Shown here in pieces: positions 53,906-63,095 of a stretch of DNA of 64,000 nt. The DNA is taken from assembly GCF_000186865.1 (NCBI RefSeq), contig NW_008705572.1:703384-767383 (forward strand). The letters are read 5' to 3'. Source of the stretch: Aureococcus anophagefferens. Lineage: Eukaryota; Sar; Pelagophyceae; Pelagomonadales; Pelagomonadaceae. The notes below the pieces were generated by a model, which was given only the letters and a program-made list of their open reading frames with translations, had not been told where the DNA came from and did not search any database. Both the position numbers and the translations under genes were made by a program. Numbering within the stretch: the first letter of the stretch is position 1; each line of letters starts with the position of its first letter.

Positions 53906-56900
53906 ATGCTCCACCGGCCGAAGACGCCGGACGCGCACGGCGGCCCGTCGGACGCGCGCGCGTCCTTCCGCGGCCTCGAGAACCGGTCCCTGGCCGTGCG
54001 CATCTGGTGCGGCGAGCGGGAGAAGGCGGGCGAGCCCGTCGCCGCCCTGGAGCTGCTGCGCCTGTCGAGCTACCAGACGTTCCGCAAGGGCGCGCTCGAG
54101 GCGCTGGGCGGCCCCTACGACGCGAAGTTCACGGCGCCCCTGTCGCGCGTGCCCTTCGCGGACCCGTGGAAGCAATTATTACACCAGGACGCGGACTGGA
54201 CGGCCGTCGACGGCCGCGTCGTCAACGGCGACGACGCGTGGCACGCCTGCGTGCGCGACTTCGTCGAGTTCGAGGACGAGCGCTACGACGACGCGGCGGT
54301 TACCGAGGCGGAGAGTCTGGCGGAGCGGGCCGCGAACGACGGCGGCGACGGTCCGGTCCTCGACCACATCTGGGAGTTCTGCCACTCGCCGAAGAACCGG
54401 GCGGGCTTCGGCGAGAAGCTCGCTTCCGCGCTGGCGTTCCGCGTGGCCAAGAGCTGGCGGAACCGCTGGGACGCGGCGCCGGGCGCCCTCGAGCGCGGGT
54501 TGCGGGCCGCGTGGCGCTTCGCGGAGGCCGGCGGCGGGTCGCTGCTCATCGACGCGCGGGCGCTGGACGCGCTGGGCGTCATGCTCGAGCACAACGGCGA
54601 GCTCGACGAGGCGGCGCTGGGCTGTTTGCTGGGGTGTTTGCGGGAGCTCGCGGAGACGTCGCTCCTCACGAAGGCGCTCTTCGGCCGCCACCTGCGGACG
54701 CTGGACATCATCGCGCGGAAGCACGCGGAGCGCGACGCCGACGGCGACGACGCCGACGAGACCCGCGTGGGGCTCCAGGCCATGGACTGCCTCTGGGTCG
54801 GCCTGCGCGCGGACTACCACGGCGCCGACGACCACCGGGCCGAGTACGCGGCGCACTCCGCGCTGAAGACGCTGGCGTCGCTCGTGGGCCAGGCCCTCGC
54901 CGACGACGCGGACGTGGCCCTCTACGGCGTCGCGTGCATCTGCCTGCTGGCCGTCGACGTCGAGGACGACGACGCGCCGCGGGGCCTCGGCGGCGTCGAC
55001 GAGGCGCTCCGGGCCTGCTGCGACGTCGCCGACGCGTGCCTGCCGGGCAGCGAGTTCGGCGGCGACGCGCGGCGCCGGGGCCTGGGCCTGCGCTTCGCGA
55101 CGATCGGCGCCGCGGCGCTCGCGCGGATCCGCGGGCTCCGGAAGCCCCCGCGCGCGCCGGCGCCCGCGGACGCCTTCGACGCCGCGGGCGCGCTCGGCCG
55201 GCTCCGGGGCGACCTCATGGACGCGAAGCGGTCCGGCCGCCTCGCGGGCGATCTCGTCGACGACGCGGTCGCGGCGACGCTCGGCGCGCTCGGCGAGCTC
55301 GTCGCGCGCGGCGACGCGGGCGCGCACGGCGGCGAGGTCGCGGCGGCGGCCATGGAGCTGCTGGACGACCCGGCGGAGCAGGACTCGCCGCGCGCGCTCG
55401 TCTGCGCGGCGCAGGTCGTGCTCTGCGCGACGGCGCCGACGGCGTCGTCCGGCGACGACGCGATCTTGATGCACCCGCGGCGCTTCCGGCGGCTCTGCGC
55501 CCTCGTCGGCGAGCCCCGCGTGCCCGCGGGCGCCCGGGCGCGCCTCGCGGGCGCCCTGGCGGCCCTGGCGCAGCACGCGCCGCTGAATTTGGACGGCGTG
55601 ACGCCCTTGGCGCGCGTCCGCGCGAAGCGCGCGGTCGTCCGCGCGTTCGCGGGCGACCTGGCGCGGCGGAGCGCGCTGGCGGAGCTCGAGGGCGACCACC
55701 GCGCGGGCGGCGCCGAGGAGGAGAGCCGCGTCGAGGACGCGCGCGCGCGGCTCGCGGCGCTGCTCGACGAGGACGTCGACGAGGCCGCGGTCGGCCGGCG
55801 GCGGTCCTGGGACGACCGCCACGCGCGGACGTTGGCCGCCGCCGTCGCCTACGTGCTGAGCCCGGACGCGCGGTCCTGGGAGCCGGAGGTGGCGACGCGG
55901 CTGGTCGTCGCGCTCGCGCGCGTCGTGGGTAGGGTGGAGGTCGCGGGCCAGACGAAGCACGGCGCCGCGAAGATGGTCTTCCACGCCCTGCTCGACGACC
56001 TGGGCACGCTCGAGGTGCTCACGCGGGCCCTGAGCGGCGCCGCGAAGCTCGTCGCCGCGGGGGACGACGACGCCGCGGCCGCGGTCGCCGCGTTCGTCGC
56101 GGAGGCCGTCGCGGCGACGCTGCGGACCGTCGCCGCGTACGAGCCGGAGCGGACCTTAGTGGGCGGCGCCGTCGCCGTGACGATTGATGTCCTGGGCCAC
56201 GCGTCGCCCCACGGGGCGCTCGCGCGCGCGCGGCTGAGCCTGCTGGACATGGTCTGGTTCGGGTTTGTGTGCGGGCCGCGGCTCTGCGAGACGTACCCGC
56301 TCGCGGAGGTGCTCCCGAACGACCGCCACTTGGTGGGGAACCTGGAGCGCCTCGCCCTCCGGGGCGACGAGCAGGACGGCGGCGACGGCGACGTCTGCGC
56401 GGCCGCGGCGAACCTGTTATTATGGCTCTGCGTGACGTCGCCGGAGCACCTCGACGCGCTGCCGAAGGCCTACGCCGCCGGCGGGCTCGTGGAACTGTGC
56501 GCGTTGGCGCTGGAGCCGGCGCGGCACCGCGCGGCGCCCGTCGCGCTCTACGCGCTCCAGAAGCTCACGGGCGATCCGAACGCCGCGCGCGCGTCCGCCG
56601 TGCGGCTCCGCGTGTCGCGGCGCTGCGCGGCGCTGCTGGCGCCCATGGTCCTGGGCCAGCGCGGCGACTTGCTACGGAGCCGCGCGACGGACGTGCTCCT
56701 GAACGTGAGCATCGAGCGCGGCGCGAACGCGGCGCTCGCGCGCGCGACGCTCGACCCGCTCCTGCTCCTGCTCGACGACGGCGACGCGGACGACGACGCG
56801 CGGGCCCACGCGACGGCCCTCCTGTCGAACCTGAGCCGCGACGCGAACACGCGGAACCTCGTGCACCTGCGGTCCACGAGCCTCTTCCACAGCCGCGCGG

Positions 56901-59527
56901 GCACGACGCGGTCGCGCGGCGAGTACGGAGAAGAGGTCCGGCGCCGCGAGGCGCTCGCGAGCCCCGCGGGCGCGCGGCGCGTGGCCGCGGGCACGCTGAG
57001 CACGCGGCTCAAGACGCCCGTCTTCGCGCGGCGCGTGCTCGACCACTTCGGCGCGGGGCCGGCCACGGCGGCGTCGATCGCCGACGCGGAGTACGGCCTC
57101 CGCGACGAGCTGTCGCTGCGGCCGACGACGGCGCCGGCGAAGCCGTTTCAGGAGACCCAGACCCACGTGTCGACCTGGGCGTCCCTCGACGGGACCTTCG
57201 CGCCGGGCGGGTCGTCGAAGCTCCGCGAGCGGCTCGCGCGGTCGCGCGCGGAATGCCACGACCGCCGCGTGGACCTCTACGAGCGCATGGCGACGCCCGC
57301 GGGGCCCCGGCCCGGGAGCCGGGCGCGCATGGAGGCGAGTCCGGCGACGCCATCCACCCAAAGCGGCGCCGACGTCTGGACGCGGCCGAAGACGCCCGGC
57401 GCGCGCCGCGGGCCCGCGGCGCGGCCCGCGACGGCGCCCGCGGCGACCGCGCCGTCCGTGTCCGGCATCATCGAGGGCCACGTCGACCCGACGACCTGGG
57501 CGCCCGACGTCGACGCGACGCGGCGGCGCGCGAGCCTCGCCAAGGCCGTCGTCCTCGCGCCCGCGGCGGGCGGGAGGACGACGTTCACGTTCCGCGACCG
57601 CGCGCCCGCGCCCTACGAGCGGCCGGCGACGTCCGGCGCGCCGGACACGCGCCTCTTCGCCTTCAAGTCCGTGCGCGGCTCCTGCATGCGCGACCTCTTC
57701 CCGACCTACGAGTTCCCCAAGCAACCCAAAAAGGCCCACGCGGAGAAGAAGGTCCACAGGCACCACCACCGCCACAAGGCCGACGACGACGCGGCGTCCG
57801 TCGCGTCGGAGAAGAGCGACTACCACCTCTGCCAGTCGAGCCTCTACAAGCCCCAGGTGCTGGACCCGGGGCCGTGGCCGTCGCCGGTCCGCGCGCCGCC
57901 GTGGGACGCGCGGCGGCCCTGCGAGCCGCCGCTGGACCCGCTCGTCATGCCCGTGCCGCCGCGCGCGCCCTTCGACGAGCCCCTGGCGCCCCGCGTGCCC
58001 TGCCCGACCTGCCGGGCCCACGTCCTCGACGTCTACGCCAAGGTCGACGCCGCGGAGGCGCGGAGGCTCCCCTGGGGCGAGCTCCCGGCCTTCAAGCTGC
58101 TCCTCAGCGCCCACCTCATCCCCCGGCCCAAGGCCCTGGCGACGAAGAAGGTCAAGGCCGTCGAGGCGCCCAAGAAGGAGGAGGCGCCGGCGTCGGCCTG
58201 GCGGCTCGAGACGTCCATCTTCGCGCCGCGCCGCAAGGAGGCGGACTCGCGGGGCTTCTACAACCCGGAGAAGCTCTACAAGAAGTTGTTGGCCGCGGAC
58301 ATGAAGCGCCTCAAGGCCCTGACGCGCTTCGAGAACCTCATGAAGCGCCTCGGCGGCGAAAAGGCGGAGAAAGCGTTCGCCGACGGCCTCGCGAAGGTCT
58401 ACCGCGTCCTCTGCCACACGTTCGACCAGTACAGCATCATGACGGAGCTCGACCCCTTCGACATCTCCATGGCGTCCTGGATCTCCTTCGCCGAGGACGC
58501 CAAGCTGCGGGGCGACGGCGAGGGAAATACGCTCACGGACCAGGTCCTCCAGGGCATCTTCGTGCAGGTCAACGTCGAGGTCGGCCAGGCCAAGGACCTC
58601 GCCAAGGCCAACGACAACAACTCGCTCATGCGCTTCGAGTTCGTCGAGGCCGTGATCCGCGTCGTCGCCGCGGCCTACGACCTCGAGCGGCGCACGTGGA
58701 CCGACGACGACGACCCGACGCCGGGCATCGACGCCGCGTTCGCCGACTTTGAGAAAAACAAGCTCGGCGCGCTCCCGGCGGAGTGCCGCGACGACACGGA
58801 CGCCTGGCGCCGGGACCAGCTCTACAAGGAGCCCTGCTGCGACGCCTTCTCGCTCCAGAAGAAGATGTGGATGGACCTGCACTCGGCTTTGTCGATGGTC
58901 GCGCCGGACGCGGGGCGGCCGACGTTCAACATGGACATGTGGCTCGACTTTCTGGAACGGGTGGGCCTCCGGACCTCGGAGACGACCATCGCGGAGTGCG
59001 TCAAGGCCTTCGTCGTCGCGCGCATGCGCTGGGTCGACGACACGACGTTCAAATACAACCTCTGCGACTTCGTGAGCTTCCTCGAGGCCATCGGCCACGT
59101 CCTCGACTACACGCCCGTGCCGACGAAGGCGGCCCTCAAGCAGGTCGGCGTCGCGGAGGTCTCCGAGTTCTACGAGCGCATCGTCAACCTCAAGCTCGAG
59201 GCCAAGTCCGCGGACGACCGCGAGCGCATCCACGAGCTCATGGACGAGGACCCGGACCAGCCGCTGAGCGACAAGCTCGAGCTCATGCTCCCCTACCTCC
59301 TCCAGAACCTGGCCATCTCGACGGGGGGCGTCTTCCGCACGAAGGCGAAGCAGATCGACGTGTCCAAGTTCCTCTCGAAGGAGCAGGCGGCCAAGTGGAC
59401 GGCCCTCGCGCAGATCGCGCGGCCCGACCTCCCGGAGATCGGGCGACCACGCAAGCCCGTCGACAAATTGAAGGCCGCCGCCAAGGCCGCCATGTCGGCG
59501 AGGGCGCTGGCCGCATTCGGGGCGTAA
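53906..59527 (+). CDS. Giant ARM-repeat protein with C-terminal EF-hand-like region
   Basis: Encodes 1873 residues from ATG 53906; the divergent fusion gene starts 168 bp away. Residues 1 to about 1010 are all-helical and Ala/Leu-rich, with armadillo/HEAT-like repeats, for example CAAAANLLLWLCVTSPEHLD, VALYALQKLTGDPNAA and HATALLSNLSRDANTRNLVH near 985. From about 1010 to 1480 come flexible regions with motifs seen in ciliary proteins (VDLYERMATPAGPRP, WTRPKTPGARRGPA, GRTTFTFRDRAPAPYERP) and a His/Lys-rich stretch. A small CxxC pair (CPTCRAHVLDVYAK) lies near 1370. The last 400 residues look like a degenerate calmodulin-type region (FDQYSIMTELDPFDISMASW, NNSLMRFEFVEAVIRVVAAA, NMDMWLDFLERVGLRTSE), as in axonemal and kinetoplastid flagellar proteins. 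A ciliary scaffold is the best guess. Confidence 0.8.
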   Translation: MLHRPKTPDAHGGPSDARASFRGLENRSLAVRIWCGEREKAGEPVAALELLRLSSYQTFRKGALEALGGPYDAKFTAPLSRVPFADPWKQLLHQDADWTAVDGRVVNGDDAWHACVRDFVEFEDERYDDAAVTEAESLAERAANDGGDGPVLDHIWEFCHSPKNRAGFGEKLASALAFRVAKSWRNRWDAAPGALERGLRAAWRFAEAGGGSLLIDARALDALGVMLEHNGELDEAALGCLLGCLRELAETSLLTKALFGRHLRTLDIIARKHAERDADGDDADETRVGLQAMDCLWVGLRADYHGADDHRAEYAAHSALKTLASLVGQALADDADVALYGVACICLLAVDVEDDDAPRGLGGVDEALRACCDVADACLPGSEFGGDARRRGLGLRFATIGAAALARIRGLRKPPRAPAPADAFDAAGALGRLRGDLMDAKRSGRLAGDLVDDAVAATLGALGELVARGDAGAHGGEVAAAAMELLDDPAEQDSPRALVCAAQVVLCATAPTASSGDDAILMHPRRFRRLCALVGEPRVPAGARARLAGALAALAQHAPLNLDGVTPLARVRAKRAVVRAFAGDLARRSALAELEGDHRAGGAEEESRVEDARARLAALLDEDVDEAAVGRRRSWDDRHARTLAAAVAYVLSPDARSWEPEVATRLVVALARVVGRVEVAGQTKHGAAKMVFHALLDDLGTLEVLTRALSGAAKLVAAGDDDAAAAVAAFVAEAVAATLRTVAAYEPERTLVGGAVAVTIDVLGHASPHGALARARLSLLDMVWFGFVCGPRLCETYPLAEVLPNDRHLVGNLERLALRGDEQDGGDGDVCAAAANLLLWLCVTSPEHLDALPKAYAAGGLVELCALALEPARHRAAPVALYALQKLTGDPNAARASAVRLRVSRRCAALLAPMVLGQRGDLLRSRATDVLLNVSIERGANAALARATLDPLLLLLDDGDADDDARAHATALLSNLSRDANTRNLVHLRSTSLFHSRAGTTRSRGEYGEEVRRREALASPAGARRVAAGTLSTRLKTPVFARRVLDHFGAGPATAASIADAEYGLRDELSLRPTTAPAKPFQETQTHVSTWASLDGTFAPGGSSKLRERLARSRAECHDRRVDLYERMATPAGPRPGSRARMEASPATPSTQSGADVWTRPKTPGARRGPAARPATAPAATAPSVSGIIEGHVDPTTWAPDVDATRRRASLAKAVVLAPAAGGRTTFTFRDRAPAPYERPATSGAPDTRLFAFKSVRGSCMRDLFPTYEFPKQPKKAHAEKKVHRHHHRHKADDDAASVASEKSDYHLCQSSLYKPQVLDPGPWPSPVRAPPWDARRPCEPPLDPLVMPVPPRAPFDEPLAPRVPCPTCRAHVLDVYAKVDAAEARRLPWGELPAFKLLLSAHLIPRPKALATKKVKAVEAPKKEEAPASAWRLETSIFAPRRKEADSRGFYNPEKLYKKLLAADMKRLKALTRFENLMKRLGGEKAEKAFADGLAKVYRVLCHTFDQYSIMTELDPFDISMASWISFAEDAKLRGDGEGNTLTDQVLQGIFVQVNVEVGQAKDLAKANDNNSLMRFEFVEAVIRVVAAAYDLERRTWTDDDDPTPGIDAAFADFEKNKLGALPAECRDDTDAWRRDQLYKEPCCDAFSLQKKMWMDLHSALSMVAPDAGRPTFNMDMWLDFLERVGLRTSETTIAECVKAFVVARMRWVDDTTFKYNLCDFVSFLEAIGHVLDYTPVPTKAALKQVGVAEVSEFYERIVNLKLEAKSADDRERIHELMDEDPDQPLSDKLELMLPYLLQNLAISTGGVFRTKAKQIDVSKFLSKEQAAKWTALAQIARPDLPEIGRPRKPVDKLKAAAKAAMSARALAAFGA

Positions 59528-59596
59528 AAACCTCGAGTTGGGATTTTTAAGTTCGGCCGGGCATCTTGGTCACGAACACAAGGCTGGGCTTACCCA

Positions 59597-60622
59597 CTAG
59601 ATCCAGCCGTCGTCCTGGTCGTGGCTAAAGCGCCAGGCCTCGAGGATCGCGCGAGTCGTGGCCCTTGTAGTGAAATTGGATTCCCCCGTTCCTTCGTAGG
59701 CGATGCTTATCCCATTGAAACTGACCAGGACTCCTCCGGTCTCATCGAAGCTGGGACGCTCGATGTTACAATAGACATGGTTCATGTGGTGGCCGGTCCA
59801 GTTACTATGGCTTTGTTCAACGAATTCTGAGTTCAAACAGAGCGTAGGAAGCCGCGCGGTACCTTTCATGAGATCTACAGGCATCACGAAAACAAAGTCT
59901 TGACCTTCGACGTTATTGCCGTCCGGAACTGCGTTGTCGACAAGATGTCGGACTTTCCCATCATGCTTTCGGATCAGAAACACAGAAACAGATAAGCCGG
60001 AACCTGCTTCTCGCCCCTCTGGGAGATCAATCCTGACGCTGCAATCCGAAAAAGAAGGAGGCGACGCCACATCGATCATGAATTCATTTCGATTATGCTT
60101 CGTCATCGCAAAGATACCATTGATGAGCGTGCGATCGAAATGTTTCATCACGACAAGCGCGGAGTACGCATTGATTTGAGGGGTGGCGCCGTACTCGTAA
60201 GGCTCGGGATTCCAGAGTCTCTCCATCCGCCGGTACTCGCGCCGGCCCGCGAGCGCGCACGCGCCGCCGACCTCGCGCAGATGCGCGGCCTCGGGAAACC
60301 GTCGCGCCGTGAGCGCGTTCCACAGGAGCTCCGAGCCGGCGAGTTTCTTCATCGCGCGGGAGCACGCGCCGAGCGCGTCGAGACCCGCAGGCGCGAGGAA
60401 CGCGCTCGCGAGATTTAGGGCCGTCTGCGTCGCGGAGCGCGACAGCGTACGGCGCGACCGGGTACGCGGGCGCTTGTTGCGGCCGTCATCGAGCTGCGCC
60501 ATCGCGTCCCGCGTCTGATCGATCAATGCCGCGACCTCGGCGCTGGGCGCGGCCGGCGCATTCAGTGTTGAGAGGAGGCGCAGGCCCTCGTCGCGCCAGG
60601 CCTGAAGAGCGCCCGTTTGCAT
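59597..60622 (-). CDS. F-box-like protein with a compositional break
   Basis: Encodes 341 residues from ATG 60622. Residues about 70-110 look like an F-box (LASAFLAPAGLDALGACSRA, LWNALTARRFPEA), with an Arg-rich stretch before it. Residues about 150-341 form an unrecognised beta-rich domain (HFDRTLINGIFAMTKHNRNE, SVRIDLPEGREAGSGLSVSV, VLVSFNGISIAYEGTGESNF). The DNA changes sharply: from 60190 on the coding of the first half is GC-rich with G/C third positions, while 59597-60190 has many A/T third positions (for example AAA, GAT, TTT, CAT). The second half may be a recent import or escape codon bias. F-box proteins pair with SKP1 in SCF ligases; the C-terminal domain would bind the target. Confidence 0.7.
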   Translation of the reverse strand: MQTGALQAWRDEGLRLLSTLNAPAAPSAEVAALIDQTRDAMAQLDDGRNKRPRTRSRRTLSRSATQTALNLASAFLAPAGLDALGACSRAMKKLAGSELLWNALTARRFPEAAHLREVGGACALAGRREYRRMERLWNPEPYEYGATPQINAYSALVVMKHFDRTLINGIFAMTKHNRNEFMIDVASPPSFSDCSVRIDLPEGREAGSGLSVSVFLIRKHDGKVRHLVDNAVPDGNNVEGQDFVFVMPVDLMKGTARLPTLCLNSEFVEQSHSNWTGHHMNHVYCNIERPSFDETGGVLVSFNGISIAYEGTGESNFTTRATTRAILEAWRFSHDQDDGWI

Positions 60623-60785
60623 GGTGATTATGTGGATCTGTAGCGCCGCGACGGCGCGCTTCTAGAGCGCCGTACCGTGCTGAAGCCGCGCGCCGCGCTT
60701 GGCGGCCGGGTTCAACGCGCGGGCAACACTCTTCAATAAGCTCAAGTTGCCCCACTTAGCTAGGTGTCTAAAGCTGGCATCTGGG

Positions 60786-61580
60786 ATGCCGCGGCTGCTG
60801 CTCGCACTCCTGCTCCTGCGACAAGCCGCCGCGGACAACATCTGCGCCTCCAGCGCCAACGCGGACACGAACAGCGCCCTCGAATGCAAATACCTGAGCC
60901 CTTGCACCGCAGACGTCGTGCCGGCCGAGCCGGCGGGCTATTTCATCGAGTGCGAGACGATGCCCTGCGACGACGACCAGGACATCATGTTCGATAAAAT
61001 CGAGGGCACGGACGTCGGCGTCCTCTTCGACGCGGACTGCTCGACCACCGTCGAGGCGTGCGCCGCGGCGTGCGAGGCGACGCTCGGCTGCTGCGGGTTC
61101 AACTTCGTCTGGAACCCGGGCCAGTACGCGAGCACGCAGCTCGGCCGCTGCGTCGCCAAGGCCTGCGACGGGCGCATCGGGACCTCGCGCTACGGCATGG
61201 TCTACTATTCTCGTACGTACGGCGCGGTCACCGCGGCGCCGTCGTGGCGCGTCGCCCAGCGCGGCGCCTACGACGGTAGCACCGACGCCGCGGCCGACGG
61301 CGGCGCCGACGTCCGACGACGATGCCAGCGACGATGACGGCTGCGTCGCCTCCGCGTGCCGCGAGGACACGGGCTACTCCGACGGCCTCGACACCGACTG
61401 CTGCGGCATCGACGCGCTCGGCTCTTCGACGTACTGCGCGGACGGCTACGACTATTTCTGGGACCTCAGCTCCGACCGGAGCACCTGCGAGGCCTACAGC
61501 GAGCTCCACCACCGCACGTGCTGCGTGCCCGTCGGCGCCGCGCGGCCCGCGAACGCGGGCGACCCGACGACCTACTCGAG

Positions 61581-61611
<31 letters not shown>

Positions 61612-61836
61612 GTCGTGCTCGTCGGCATCGGCTGCGCCACGGCCGTCGCCCTGTGCCTCGTCGCCGGCGGCGCCTACGTCGCGGCGCGGCGCCGCTCCCC
61701 GCGCGAGCCGGCCGCGGCCCATCCAACGAAGGACGCCGCGTCCCCGACCGTCGACATGCACGACATCCGGTGGGCGACGCCGCGCGCGTCCGGCCCCGTC
61801 GCCGGCGGCGCGCCGAACCCCATGGCCGTCGCTTAG
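60786..61836 (+). CDS. Cysteine-rich type I membrane protein, two exons
   Basis: Exon 1 is 60786-61216 and exon 2 61260-61836; the intron is 43 nt (gtacgg...gcccag) and joining gives SRT then AAPTTVAPTPRPTAAPTS (335 residues). MPRLLLALLLLRQAAADN is a signal peptide. The first domain (about 15-145) has eight or more cysteines and a C-x-x-x-C/AC-x-x-(A)-C pattern (TTVEACAAACEATLGCCGFN, then LGRCVAKACDG), like PAN/apple domains. After the Thr/Pro linker comes a second Cys-rich part (GCVASACREDTGYSDGLD, DCCGIDALGSSTYC). An Asp run (nine D) leads to a transmembrane helix (AVVLVGIGCATAVALCLVAG), then a short cytoplasmic tail. A surface receptor or adhesive protein is likely. Confidence 0.78.
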
Positions 61837-61854
61837 CTTAGTGGGCGCCTTTTT

Positions 61855-62898
61855 CTACGCGAGCTTGGCGAGCGCGGCGGCCATGACCGCGGCGCGGTCC
61901 GTCTTCGCGGCCGCCGCCGCGAAGTCGAAGCGCTGGCCCGTGATGAGCTCGAAGAGGAGGATGTAGCGCCGGGAGAGCTCGCAGACGAGGTCGTCGGGCG
62001 CGTCGGGGATGACGGCGTCCTTGTAGGGGTCGCAGCGCTCGCGGTACCAGAGGCGGAGGAACTCCTTGTCGATGTTCTCCGGCTCCTGCTTGGCGGCGAC
62101 GCGCGCCTCGTACGACGCGGCGAGCCAGTAGCGGCTCGAGTCGGGCGTCTGGACCTCGTCGATGAGGAGGATGGTGCCGTCGTCGTCGACGCCGAACTCG
62201 TACTTGGTGTCGACGAGGATGAGGCCCCGCGACGCCGCGACCGCCTGGCCCCGCGCGAAGACGGCCAAGGCCGTCGCGGAGCAGTGGTCCCACTCGGCCT
62301 GGGTCATGCGGCCAGACGCGACGATGTCGGCGGGCGAGATGGGCACGTCGTGCTCGACGTCCTTGGTCGTCGGCGTGCAGAGCGGTTTCGCGAGCTTCGC
62401 GTTCTTCTCGAGGCCGTCGGGCAGCTCGATGCCGCAGTAGACGCGCGCGCCGCCCTTGTAGTGGGTCCACATGGACGTCGACGTCGAGCCCGTGATGTAG
62501 CCGCGCACGACGAACTCGATGGGGAAGGCCCGGCACTTCTTGGCGACGACGCAGTCCGGCAGAGGCGCGGCGACGACGTGGTTCGGCGTGATCGACCGCG
62601 TCTCCGCGAACCACCACGCGGACACCTGGTTGAGCACGCTGCCCTTGAAGGGCACGACGGCGAGGGCGCGGTCGAAGGCGCTCTGGCGGCCCGTGGCGCA
62701 GAGCACGACGTGCCGCGGCGCGCAGGCCGGCGAGTAGACGTCGCGGACCTTGCCGTTGTAGACCGTGGCGTCGGCGATGAGCGGCGGCGCCGTGCCGGCG
62801 CCGGCGGCGCGCTGCGCGTCGAGCGCCGCCTGGATCGTCGGCAGGTAGCCCTTGGTGCGCTCCTGCGCCTCGGCAACGAGGTCTGCCATTGCGGCCAT
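61855..62898 (-). CDS. purC: SAICAR synthase (PurC)
   Basis: Encodes 347 residues from ATG 62898 (a second Met follows three codons later). The enzyme joins CAIR and aspartate with ATP to make SAICAR in purine synthesis. The N-terminal signature is YNGKVRDVYS (about 48). FPIEFVVRGYITGSTSTSMW, LILVDTKYEFGVDDDGTILL and DEVQTPDSSRYWLA are the conserved family blocks (substrate and nucleotide binding). The total length fits the eukaryotic stand-alone form (yeast Ade1 is 306), and there is no AIRC fusion as in animals. No organelle leader is seen, so it is probably cytosolic. It is convergent with the cysteine-rich protein gene. Confidence 0.95.
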   Translation of the reverse strand: MAAMADLVAEAQERTKGYLPTIQAALDAQRAAGAGTAPPLIADATVYNGKVRDVYSPACAPRHVVLCATGRQSAFDRALAVVPFKGSVLNQVSAWWFAETRSITPNHVVAAPLPDCVVAKKCRAFPIEFVVRGYITGSTSTSMWTHYKGGARVYCGIELPDGLEKNAKLAKPLCTPTTKDVEHDVPISPADIVASGRMTQAEWDHCSATALAVFARGQAVAASRGLILVDTKYEFGVDDDGTILLIDEVQTPDSSRYWLAASYEARVAAKQEPENIDKEFLRLWYRERCDPYKDAVIPDAPDDLVCELSRRYILLFELITGQRFDFAAAAAKTDRAAVMAAALAKLA

Positions 62899-63095
62899 GT
62901 TCTCAACTTCGGGACGACGCTGCAGGCGATTTTAGATTTCAAAGCTGTCGAGCGGACATGGGCAAGAGCTTGCTCTTGATCTGCTCTTGTGGCAAATTGT
63001 TAGCGAGCTGAAACTGGCCCAGCTGTTTGGCCCCGCGCCGACCAATCAATAAGACCGTAAAGCCTCTAGCGCGCCGCGGCGCCACCGCTCAGCCA

